Below, piece after piece: positions 34,891 to 46,776 of a DNA stretch of 64,000 nucleotides; within the stretch, counting starts at the first letter, position 1, and each line of letters starts with the position of its first letter. Source of the DNA: Quillaja saponaria (lineage: Eukaryota > Streptophyta > Magnoliopsida > Fabales > Quillajaceae). Made by a program: the position numbers and the translations under genes. The DNA is taken from contig CM055608.1 in assembly GCA_029379385.1 (NCBI GenBank), positions 19,342,350 to 19,406,349 of the forward strand, read 5' to 3'. The notes below the pieces were generated by a model. The model saw only the letters and a program-made list of their open reading frames with translations, made no database searches and had not been told where the DNA came from.

Positions 34891-37289
34891 TGTCACACCC
34901 TCAAATAAAGGTATGATTGGCCGAAGGAATAGGTAACAATACCCCCGTAACCCTAAATACTCAAGTATTGTGCATCTCTAACTTAAAAACACATTATAGT
35001 TAAGACTACTAAAATATTACTGAATTAAAATAAAATTCGGACTCGAATATTAAACATAAAATGATTATTGGAATTATCGGCAGTGGTTTCCCATAAGATG
35101 GAACATGCCCATAATACATATACCAACCTATTTACAAAGTCAACAGTAAATCATAGTATTAAACTATACAGAGAAGCTCTGCTCGTAACAAAACATGAAA
35201 TCACTATGGTGAATCCAATATATATCTAACAACAATGCATAACACCTAAAGTGACTACAAGTAACGTCCCTTGCGCTCCAAGTGTGCGATTTATGAGATA
35301 TACCTTGTCGCAACAGAGTCAGTAGGTAGCAAATTTTGTCACGGCCAATTGTAGTTTTCTAGAAACAAAAAAAAAAAAAAGACAACAAAGGAAAAAGTGA
35401 GTCACAAGGACTCAGTGAGCAAACCATGTACTCTAAGGATACTAGCATCACAACATATATATCATAGCTTAAACTCGTATTTAAATTTACTTGGCATGTA
35501 CGTAATTATAATTATCATACGATCACAATTCACGTAGTTCACAAATTTCAACATATCAATCGAATCATACAAACAATTAAACTACCAATTAAAAAAAAAA
35601 AAGAGCCAACGAGTAACGCATCCCCGCACAATATTATCTTTCCCCTACCGAGCATCTATACGCCTGCACAACAAATAAATTCTGCGTACACAATCCATCC
35701 CACCAGGGCTAAGCACTCCATTTGTTTTTAAAATAATTGTCATCGTCAAAATAACTCATATCAAATATCAAATCCAAATATCCTAGGTGCACCTGGATTT
35801 TTAAATTCGAAAATAGAAACCATTTCTCAGAAAATTTCACTTTGTTGGCCCTTATCAACTACACTCAATGTCAAACACATATAATTCAATTAAATCACTG
35901 AAATAACTTATTTGCTTATTTCTCATTGTAACGCATCAATTCAAATATACATATAATTGCACACAATAATTTGGTAACCATAAAGCACATAATTCACTCA
36001 CAAGCTTAAGGACGTGGTTCGTCAGTCCGTCTAGTCTACGAAGGTGTTCGAATGTCCTCGACACGATCCGAAGTTGAAATTATAAATTCATACATTACTC
36101 TTAGTAATCATTGCATTATTAATTCTAGGATTCCTGAATCCTTTGTATATATTCATTTAACATACTATATAGAAATTAATTAATAAGGATGTTTTATATT
36201 CAATTCCTCGTAAATATTTTATTAATTCTTAACATGCATAGTTAATTTTAGTTCTCCATACATATATATGTATATATATTTTCCCAATTTAATTTCTTAT
36301 TGAGAATTCTTCAAAATTTACAATAAATAGATAATTTAAACAATCTTAACTCTTTATATTTGAACTTTTATTAACTTAGCAAGTATTAACCTTAATATAA
36401 GAAGATTCCAAACAATTTAACTAATCTAATTACTTAGCAAAAACCCCATTCCCATATATAAGTAAATTAATTTATAACATTTAAAACCTTACTTGGTTAC
36501 TAACACACTCCCACCATTAAACTATTCTAGGATCAATTCTTACCCTTGGTTCTTAGTCACGGCTGCCCAAAAAAAAAAAAATACCATACGCCTAATAAAG
36601 CTAAACTAGTTCTAAACTATGCTTTTCTTGTCCTAATTAATCCATACAACTAAGCTATCACAACAAGGCAGCAATTACATTTCTCGGTTGTGGCTCTTAT
36701 ATGTAGTTACTTTGGACTTTAGGAGGAGTAAACAAGATGCTAGGCTAGACAACAACACAAGAATAAGACTAGTAGCATGAGATTCACGCCACGTCACACT
36801 GCTGCCCAAAAACAAGGCAATTCACCACCTTCCATCCCCTTCCTTAGTCTACCTATACACCCATAACAAACAAGGAAAACATCCCCCACATGGCAAGGAA
36901 TACGTTCAACAAAGGAATTGGAACCAAGGAAGGAGGGATACTCATCAACCATTTACTTCCTGCCTATAATTGAATGGCTCACGGTCAACAAGGATAAAGT
37001 GGAAGAAAGATGAAGAAAACAGAGGAAAGATGGAGAAAGTAAAGCACAGCCAAGGTGTTAAATTTGTCTATAAATTTGTGGCTTTTATATGTAATTCCAC
37101 TTATGCTTATATCTAGTTCCATTTATATATATTTATTGATATACCAACCATTAAATTCTAACTTATTTCATGATTATATACACATTAGTATTTATTTATT
37201 AAACTCCAATTTGAGTTTTTTTTTTTTTTTTTCTCGTTACATCCGACATTCCATTATGTACGTTTAATTGTCAGGTTTGGATTATCACA
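34891..37289 (-). mobile_element. solo LTR, family B, copy B2, inverted, nested in B1
   Basis: Reverse orientation: begins TGTCACACCCTC (reverse complement of the LTR end) and ends GGTTTGGATTATCACA (reverse complement of the start). Flanks are AGAGT (34886-34890) and GGAGT (37290-37294), four of five matching. 2399 bp. Core block in reverse at 35605-35720. Confidence 0.75.
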
Positions 37290-38061
37290 GGAGTAGTGAA
37301 GTGTGGATGAACTTGGTAGAGCCGTGGGCACCAAAGGCAGAAACAAGCATTGAGGGCAGAACTACCCTATTTCATTTGGTGTATACGCCTTCTTATTGCC
37401 AGCAACTTTCACAAACTCAAGTGTGAGGAAGAGTAATGTGGGAAGGGCTGTGTGGACTGCTTCTATCTACTTTATTTCAGCCACCAAAGTAAGTGTGTGG
37501 GCTATATCAATTCTAAATGGTTATCCCCTGTTTTGGGATAGCAAGTTAATCAAGAATTTCTTTTCCTTTTTGGTTATTAAAACTGAATTGGAGAGTAGTT
37601 GTGGTGATTAGGACACGGCTGGAAGGAGAAAGTTAGAAACAAACTCTCCAAAACCATGTAACTTGAACTAGGTATATTATTTGAATTTTCTTTGAATTAA
37701 ACTCTAAGATAATGATATTATTAAGAATATGTATGGAATGAAATTAAAAGAGGTATGAATGTTACATAAAAGTTTAAAGAAAGTATTAAATACATACAAT
37801 GGTTAAATGGATATTGAACTAGAAAATCTAGAAAAGTATACAAATTTGAAATTGTACGTTATAAATTTAATGACTTATAAGTAATAAGTTAATTTGGAAT
37901 TCAATATCTAAAATATGTATAGCTTGGAATTAAGAAGTTATATTAAATTCTTGATAAGTATATATATATGAATAGATATACCTAAATTAATAAAATTTAA
38001 ATGTGCTTTTTAAAGTATTTTATGGGATGAATAAAAGAAAGTAAATATTCATGAACGTATA

Positions 38062-41000
38062 TGTTATAACCTAGTCTCGTAAAGTCAAGTTTTAGATATA
38101 ATATGTAAATTTCAGTTATAAGCAACAACGACATAAATAAATTAAAGAAATAACAATAAAAATTAAACATATCTTAACTTGGTATCGTAGTGATACATTT
38201 TAGTGATTTGTTTTACAAGGAAATTGTGATAAACCAATATGTCCTTATTTTATTATCAATGTTTTAATATATGCTTTGGAGTGTCGTGCGTAATTTATGA
38301 GGCATTTAAATTAATAATAATATATTATACATAGTGGTATTAAATATTATAATTCAATATTCCAGTGGGTATTTTAAAATGTTGTATGTGAATTATTGTA
38401 GTTACGAGCATTGTTATAACCCAACATCGTGAAAGTATAATATGAAAATATTAGTTATAAGATATTTTGTTATTTAGTATAAATTTTAGTAAGTAAATTA
38501 TATATGTTAACTAAATAAATTGGAAAAGTGATAACAAATGGATATATATATATATATATATATACACCTAGATTCAATTTCCTCCATACTTTAGTTATAC
38601 TTTGACCTTGAAGTTTTTTTTTAGTTTATTTCCTTTTTATTTTAGCCACCGCCCTTCTTTCTCTAGAGAAGTCTTAGCCGAGTCTTACATCTTCCCTCCC
38701 CTGTTTTTCCTCTTCTACTGGATCGTGAGCTCATCTCTTTGCAGTAGCATAATTTCACCTTCTTTAAAATGGTGCTAGTCGTCCTTCTTAGAGAGTGACA
38801 ACAGGGGATCAGTAGGCTGAAGTTGATTTGGAAGTAACCAGCCGTGCCTTGTTTTCCTCTTCATCCATCCTTGCTTTGGTTGGCTACCACTTTAGTTGTC
38901 CTTATTCCTTTCAATTTCCATGACAACAGCCTCTATTTTCCTTCTATTTCTTTACCTCTCGATTTTAGCATATGCCCTGTTTTACTCCTTTTGTTTTGCC
39001 ATGAAGAAACCTTCCTCTTGCAGCCAAATTTCTCTCCTCCCTTCGTTTTCACCTTGCCTTGTCTAGCTTTTAGTTGTCAGCTAGCCTAAAGGTATTGTTC
39101 TACCTTGCAGCTGTGAAAAGTAGCCTTTCTTTTGGCCTACAATAGCTGCCCTGTTTTCAATTTTTTGTAGCAGCTACCCTTTGTCTTGGACATGCAGCTA
39201 CATTCTCTTCTATAGCAACTTCAAGGTTACTGTGAAGCTTGATAGGAGCAGAGACAACAGCCTTGCCTTGCCTTGCACCTTTGTCTCGACTGTGAGGACA
39301 CCAAGTAAGGCAACAGCTAGCTAGCTGACTAGTTAACTGTGGGGTGGGTAGTTTCTAAACCTCAACTATTTACTTTGTTTTCATGAAATTCTTTCCTTTT
39401 CCTTCATGATAGTTAAAAATTAGATAAACAATTTGGATATAAAAAAGTTAGGAGGATAAATTAAGGAGTGAAATAGTAGAAGTGTGGTGCTTAATTAGAT
39501 TATAGGTTGGTTTATCTCTTTGTAATTAAGGATATTTGATTGAGTAGAACTTATTCCTTTAAATTTAAAGAGTGTGAACATTAGAATTGCAAAATTTAAG
39601 TTTTAGAAATTAATTGATTAGAATCTTGATAACTAAGTATTATGTGAACTTAAATTAATAGTCTTAAGAACAAAGAATAAATTAAGTGTGGAAAATGAGA
39701 GTTAACTGGTTTTGAAGGGGTGCAGGGGGCAGATTTTGTGAGTAACAGAAATTTGGTATTTCGATTGTCTTTGAGGCAGAATTAAATTAAGAGTTCAAAA
39801 GATAAAATGTAGCATATGGTCTTGAAATATTGAATGCAAGCTTGGATCCAAGTATGTTGTGAGTTAAAGCTCTTAGACTCTGGTTAGTTCACACAGGATT
39901 CTTAGTGCCCTGTTTTTGGTTTATGTAAGGAATTGAGTGGGTTCAAGACTAATTTTAAGAAAAGTTTCTAAATACGAAAGATAGATATACCTGTCTATTA
40001 ATAAACTTGATAAACGGAATTGGATTTTGTTTTTTCTATAGAAAGTTATGTTTAATTAACTAAGATAAGGTTAGAGCTGACAAAATCTTGCATTTTGCAA
40101 AATTTGATGCAACTTCAAAGAATAAACTATATTGACATAAAAATTTAAAAATTACAAATGATATACCACTATAAATCTACATGTGTCTAGTATTTTATAA
40201 ATTTTACGAAACTGGATTTAGAATTTCCTAGAGAAAGATATGACTGTTAAATTGGACACTAGTCCAAACCCCAAGTTTGGACAGTTTTAATATTTCTAAC
40301 TCACTAAGTGCTTTCTATCTTTTCTAATGGTTCCTCCTACCCTATACTTTGTCAAGACATTTAAAATGTCTCTTCATTATTACCCTATCACATAAAGTCC
40401 AATTCATATTAATTGTCATGTAATAGCTTAATGGAAAACTTTCATAAATAAACCTATACAATATGAGATATAAGCTTAGTACCTAAAAGATTATAACAAT
40501 AACGTTTATGAACTAAATATTATTTGGATATATGAATTTCAGTTCCAGATTCTAATATGGACCTGATGAGATGCATGGATGCATGTGAGTGAAGAATCAA
40601 ATCGATTGTGGGTGAGTGGTTAATTGCTGCCTTTAGGGGCTAGATTAGTATGTGTAATTATATGTTTATTTGAATATACGTGATATATAGAAAGTAAGCA
40701 AGTAGAGTATTTTAGTAATTTATTTGAATTATGTTTGTTTGATATTGGTTGCTTTGTTTGACATTAGGTTGTGGTTGATAAGGGACAACAAAGTGAGGTT
40801 TTTATGAAAAAAAATTTTTATATCCGAAATTAAAAATCCAGGTGCACCTATGATGTTTTGATCTAAAATCATAAGAAAATTCTGCTTCTGATAAATATTT
40901 CTTTTTTTAAAATTGAGTGGTAAACTCCAGTGGGATGGATTATGTACGGAGATCAATTTGTTGTGCGGGCGTGTAAATGCCCGGTAGAGGGTGATAATGT

Positions 41001-41743
41001 TGTGCGGGGCTGGGTCACTCGTTGGCCCTTTGATTGCTTCGCATGATATTGTTGCTCTGATTTAAATTGTGATCCTGTGTGTCATATAACTTGTGAATTT
41101 GTGAAACTTACAACGTATACATGTAATGTGAAATGTTATATGAACAATATTACATGATGTTATTATCTAAGTGTTACACATTTGTATTATATGATGCTAG
41201 TACCCTTTGGGTACAATTTTCACTCACAGAGTCCATAGGACTCACCCCTCTCTTGTGGATATTTTTTTTAGTGATAGGAGTTTGGTACATGGCATCGCCG
41301 AGCTTATGACTTGCCAAATGAATACGGCATAGTATTTCCAGGAACTAAGACTTGTAGTCAAGGATGAAAGTTTACAGTCACACTAGAGCTGAGAGGTGTC
41401 TAATTTTGGTATGATGTAAGAGTTTAGTTATTTCTCTTGATTAGGATGTGAACGGAGTGAAGCTCCTTGTTGTCTCGGTGTTATTGTTGTGTGCGATCCT
41501 AAGCACAGGTGTTTGTGTTTTGAGGCATGTTCCATATTATTGGGGATCTCTACCAAAAAATTTCAGTAACTTATTAATTATTATAGAAAGTAAACTTTTA
41601 CAATGAATATTTGTTTTATAAAAATTATTTTTATCTTTTGGATAGGCTAAGAGTCTTATGTGTTACTTTGTTTTGAAGTTAAGGTCACGAAGGTTTGGTT
41701 CTCCAATTCTCCAGCCAATCATGCCTTTGTAAGGGGTGTGACA
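38062..41743 (+). mobile_element. solo LTR, family A, copy A3, nested in B1
   Basis: Flanked by GTATA (38057-38061 and 41744-41748). Starts TGTTATAACCTAG, ends GGGGTGTGACA, 3682 bp. A second start-like string TGTTATAACCCAACATCG lies inside at about 38413, so the 5' part seems internally repeated. Core block 40917-41031, dyad GAGTCCATAGGACTC at 41229-41243. Confidence 0.9.
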
Positions 41744-42991
41744 GTATATAAGTTGTAGTTATGGAAATGTATTAATTAAAATATCAAGTAGAAAATTTTA
41801 ATCATAGAGTTGTAAATTAAATAATATATGCACTTATGATTTTCAGCTCCTGATCGTATCAAGGATAGTCCGACACTGTCGCAGTCTAGATGAAACAACA
41901 AGTCTCATTTTTGAACTGAGTGAGTAAATTACGTGCACTTTGGTTACCAAATAATAATGTCCAATTGTTTGTATATTGGAATAAATGTGCTATGCGGAAA
42001 AATAAGCAAATGCAGTATTTCAGTAATTTATTTGAGTTATCCTTGTTTGACATTGCTTGTGGTTAATAAGGGCCAACTAAGAGAAATTTTCTGAGAAATG
42101 ATTTTTATTTCTGAATGTAAAATCCAGGTGCACCTAGGATCTTCTAATTTGAAACTCTTAACTATTCTGATTTGGATAAATGTTTTAAAAGTAGAGTACT
42201 TAGCCCCGGTGGGATAGTTTATGTATGGAGATTAATCTGTTGTGCAGGCGCGTCAATGCCTGGTGAGGGTAATACTATTGTGTGGGGCTTAGTTACTCGT
42301 TGGCTTTCTGTGTGCTTTATATGCTTTGATTGCGCTGTTAGAAATGGTAAACTGTGGATATTTGAATTTGACTTATATATATCGTGGAACATGTGAATCA
42401 TGACTTTATTACACATGAGATTAGATAAGGATATGTGTTTTTGTGTATTTATTGATGCTGGTACCCTCAGGGTACGTGGTTTGCTCACTAAGTCCTTATG
42501 ACTCACACCTTCCTCTATTATTATTTTTTTTAAATATCAGGAAAACGCAGTTCAGTACGTTAGGATTTGCTACCTGCTGACATTGTTGCGGCAAGGTATA
42601 TCTCGAAATCACATACTTGAAGTTGATAGGGCGACACTTGTAGTCATTTTAGATGTCATTCATTGTTATGTATATTGAGTTAATTGTGGTAACTTAATGT
42701 GTTGTTAGAAGCAGAGCTCTTTTTAATACTTTGATATTATGGTTTACTACTGAATAGTACCAAGTTATTGGTATATGTACTGTTAGGCATATTTCACCTT
42801 ACAAGGAACCCCTGTCAAATTATTTTAAGTAAATGTTATGTATTCAATAACAAGTCTATGTTTTTATTTTAACTCAGTTAAGTTTTCTTGGTTTTAATAT
42901 AATTGTTTAAGAGTCATTGTGGATTCAGGGTTACAGAGGTTTGGTTATCCATTTCTCCGGCTAGTCATACCTCTACTTAAAGGGTGTGACA

Positions 42992-43290
42992 ATATGGCTA
43001 TAAATTTAACAATTATATTATACTATGATATGATAACTTGTAATTATTTAGATATTACGTGTTATATCTGTAACCGTAGGAACATCGATGTGATATATTT
43101 GGATTTTATATTATATTTTTAACATAAAGCATTTTACTATTATATTTAAAAAAAAAAATAGCTAAATTTTTAATATGTGCTTTACATTTAATATTTGTCT
43201 TACATAGTTATTCTTTCTTTTATTTTAGTTTTCTTCTTCTATATTCTTAAGTTAGTTTGTGATTTTTCACAAAGATATTATAGAATCACA
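42992..43290. other. flank of the WOX pseudogene 2
   Basis: AT-rich; no gene. Its end (CACAAAGATATTATAG, 43269-43284) matches the same string before WOX pseudogene 1. Confidence 0.5.
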
Positions 43291-44335
43291 ATAAGAACAT
43301 GGAGTTTCTTTAAATGATGACAAGAAATGTATCAACAAAGATGAAGTTACACGGAGTTATCCTAGTACAAGATAGAGTCTAACACCAGAGCAATTATCAA
43401 TGTTAAAGTATCTATTTGATATTGGTGTAACTTCTCCAAATATCAATCAACTTCAGATGATATTTTATATGTTGCGCCCTTATGGCAAGGTTGAAAAAAA
43501 AATATTTCTATTTGGTTTCAAAACCAAAAGTGTCGAGAAAAGTCAAAGCAGATTCATGATGTAGGTAATGTTCTTCTCAAATTGTATGAAGAATTTTCAA
43601 ATATTATTAGAGGTAGTGCTTGGAGTATTAAGGAATAGTATAAATATCATATTAAATGTTTCAACATGTATTATTTGTTAAACTATTTTTATTTTTATAA
43701 GTTATGATTGAGTTTCTTTTTTTGTATCCTTATTTTATTTTAGAAAATTTATGAAGAAAAATATGCATTTTTATGACAATGTTGAATTGGGAGTTATAGG
43801 TTTGTGTTTGGCTTTTTTTTACTCGATGAATAGAATAATATGAAAATATTTGAGCATACAAATGACGATATAACAAAGTTCTATAATGTAAGCATACAAC
43901 TGTTATGAAATTATGAGTTTTTCTTTTATGTTTTTATCAGAAGATTATAGATATTGTTTTGTATGTAAGAAGCTACAAAGGAACATTCACATAAATTTAT
44001 TATGTTTTGTAAGGTTTTTCCATATCTAATAGAAAATACGCCAGACTATAATTTTGGAACGTCTTTTGTAGGAAACAAATATTATGTGTTCCAGATTGGT
44101 GAGGTTAACAAGATAAAAACAAAACCAGAAATAATCGAAATAGACTAAGTGCAAGGTGTTCTAAAATTTCCTACGCTCAAATTATTCCCTGAACATTCTA
44201 AAGAGCTTCATTGGTGTTGTAAGGTAGAGAAATTTCAAAGTGTATATTGCTGCAGTGGCCAAAACGAGGGTGATGAGTATTTTTCTTTCGGTCCATAATA
44301 GTACAAAGACAAAATGAGAGGTATATATAAAGCAT
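43285..44335 (+). pseudogene. WUSCHEL-related homeobox (WOX) pseudogene 2
   Basis: After the acceptor-like TTATAG the sequence gives NKDEVTRSYPSTR, a TAG stop at 43373-43375 where WOX homeodomains have Trp, then SLTPEQLSMLKYLFDIGVT, SPNINQLQMIFYMLRPYGKV, a one-base shift in an A-run, and ISIWFQNQKCREKSK. That is helix 1 to helix 3 of the WOX homeodomain with the WFQN core kept. A later exon, after an acceptor at about 44071 (TTTTGTAG), contains FPTLKLFPEHSKEL, which matches the WUS box (TLxLFPxH), and ends near EYFSFGP. Homeodomain plus WUS box argues for the WUS-clade of WOX transcription factors. Stops and the frameshift make it non-functional. It is a diverged relative of the copy at 23.4 kb. 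Confidence 0.8.
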
Positions 44336-45310
44336 ATGAAAGATCGTAATATTTTTATATTCATTGTCTTTCAACTTCTTGAGTAGTATATTTTTGTTTT
44401 TAATTTGTGAGTTACTTCTAAGACAAATAGCGTGATTGTCTACTCGAAGATATGCTTAGGTTTAAATTTATTATTATTTTTAATCACTTTTCCTTATCTC
44501 ATTAAATGTGTTTTGAAGCACACCTTTATTTTAAATTGTTTTGTTTATCTATGATGTATTCATATTATTAGGTGAATATAAATATTATTTTTCTTACATA
44601 TATCAATTTTGATATTGATTACTGTTCATTAAAATATATACAAATGTAATAGTTTTCTTAATTTTTATACAAATCTATAGATTTGATATGTAAAAATTGA
44701 ATGCATTTTTATAGATTTGTAGTGCGTATAAACTTGTTGAATTTTCTTCACCATGAAATATATATATATATATATATTTTTCATATGTATATTTATTGCC
44801 TACAGATGAAATAGCTATTTTCCTATATGGATTAATGCTTTTCTCACCATATTATTATTTTTTTGCCAATTTACACAAAGAGACCATAAAGTATTATCAT
44901 TAAAATGTAATAAATGTATATACATTTACTTTCATATGCTTTTAAATGTATTTATATTTGTCGTGTGTGTATACTATACAAATAGTTTTGGTTAGATAAG
45001 TTTAATTAATTTAGATTATTTATTACTGAGCCTATTTGGACTTTTAATGTATTTTTGTATAATAAATTGTATTTGAACAATTATTATAGTTCATTTAAAA
45101 ATATTTAATAAAACGATAATATGAAACAATTGATAAAAAAATATACATTCTTATTACAAATATTAATAATTATAAAGCTTATAGTTGCATTAATATTTAA
45201 ACTATTAGTTAAACATAATACAAACAAAAGTTAATACATTAACAAGTCATATTGATTGCGTACACACAAATAATATAAATATAATAATATTACATTGCAA
45301 AAATTTATTA

Positions 45311-45352
<42 letters not shown>

Positions 45353-45363
45353 TTGTATATCAT
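44336..45363. other. no gene recognised
   Basis: Extremely AT-rich with (AT)n runs (44757-44779 and 45312-45348). I looked for a Helitron 3' hairpin here and found nothing convincing. Confidence 0.5.
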
Positions 45364-45485
45364 TATATTGTCACACCCTTCATGGAGGGAGGACTGGCCT
45401 GAATATTAGATAAACATACATGACTATTGACTAAAACAATAAATAAAGACAAATTTTATAAGACAAGAGTTAACTGTAAAAGCTT

Positions 45486-46017
45486 GTTTACTGAAACAAA
45501 TAACAATTATTGAAAATTTCGACAGAGGCTCCCTGTAATATGAAGCATACCTCAAAATACAAATAAATATACCTAATTTTTTTTTTCACAACAACGACGC
45601 AAAGACAATATGGAGCTCCGCTCCATCCACATTATAAACAAGACAAATAACTAGACTATTATATTATACAAAATTAGACACCCACAGCTAGTGTGAATGC
45701 AAACTTTCATCATTTGACTTCAAAATTGAGATTCCAAAAAGTTACCTTTGTTTACTGAAACAAATAACAATTATTGAAAATTTCTGCAGAGGCTTCTTGC
45801 AATATGGAGCATGCCTCAAAATACAAACAAATACACCTTTTTTTTTTCTTTTTTTTTTCACAACAACGACGCAAAAACAATATGGAGCTCCATTCCATTC
45901 ACATTATAAACAAGACAAATAACTAGACTATTATATTATACAAAATTAGACACCCACAGCTAGTGTGAATGCAAACTTTCTCCTTTGACTTCAAAATTGA
46001 GATTCCGAAAAGTTACA
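45486..46017 (-). repeat. 2 x 264-bp tandem duplication in LTR A4
   Basis: GTTTACTGAAACAAATAAC recurs at 45486 and 45750, and each unit runs through GACACCCACAGCTAGTG to GAGATTCCxAAAAGTTAC. The two units differ at several bases and in the length of a T-run. Confidence 0.9.
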
Positions 46018-46776
46018 TTACTGCCAAACATTCGGCAAGTCCAGTATTAATAATTGTTGTCTAGTGCGATCTTGTTCCTAAAAAAAAATCAACAAAGAGA
46101 GGGATGAGTCCTACGAACTCAGTGAGTGGAAAAGCGTACCCAAAAAGTACTAGCATCACCCAACACAAGTATATAACATATTTAGTTAATTAATATCAAG
46201 TAACAATGTCAATGTCTTAATTCAAAATACATGTAAACATTTGTAATCGTCATAAATTCATAACTTACATGATTCATAGAATAACAAATTAATCAAAGCA
46301 ATCATAGCATACAAAGCAAGTAAAGGGCCAACGAGTAACCTAGTCCTGCACAATAATATCACCCCCATCGGTCAGTTACGCGCCTGCACAATCGATTAAT
46401 CTCCGTACATAATCTATCTCACTGGGTTGAGCACTCAAAATTTTTTTAAAACATTTATTAGAATTAGAATATCTTAAGAGTTTAAATCAAAATATTCTAG
46501 GTGCACCTGGATTTTCAATTTCGGAAGTAAAAATCATCTCTCATAAAATTTCACTTTGTTAGCCTTTATCAACCACAAACAATTTCAAACAAACATAATT
46601 TACTAACTCACTAAAACATTGTACTTGCACATTTATTCAAATACACATATAATTGCACATAATAATTTAGCCCCCAAAGATAACAGTTAACTATTCACAT
46701 ATTTGAAATTCATGTTTGTTACTTCCTTTTGTGCTCACATATCTCATCAGGTCCACATTAAGATCTGGAACTAAAA

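Larger units (their letters stand above)
34287..42991 (+). mobile_element. solo LTR, family B, copy B1 (split by two later LTRs)
   Basis: Starts TGTTATAACTCGATATT and ends AAAGGGTGTGACA. Subtracting the nested copies B2 (2399 bp) and A3 (3682 bp) with one 5-bp duplication each leaves 2614 bp, equal to the length of copy B4. Its parts are 34287-34890, 37290-38061 and 41744-42991; the last holds the core block (42195-42310). The expected duplication is not clear: ATGTA on the left, ATATG on the right, three of five matching. Confidence 0.75.

Noticed and set aside
38413..41743. Alternative start of LTR A3 at the inner TGTTATAACCC
   Set aside because: The five bases before it (AGCAT) do not match the right flank, whereas the start at 38062 gives a perfect GTATA duplication.
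34287..42991. Perfect target-site duplication for LTR B1
   Set aside because: Left ATGTA and right ATATG match at only three positions; I did not count it as evidence.
44336..45363. Helitron 3' terminus
   Set aside because: No CTRR preceded by a convincing hairpin was seen on the minus strand.
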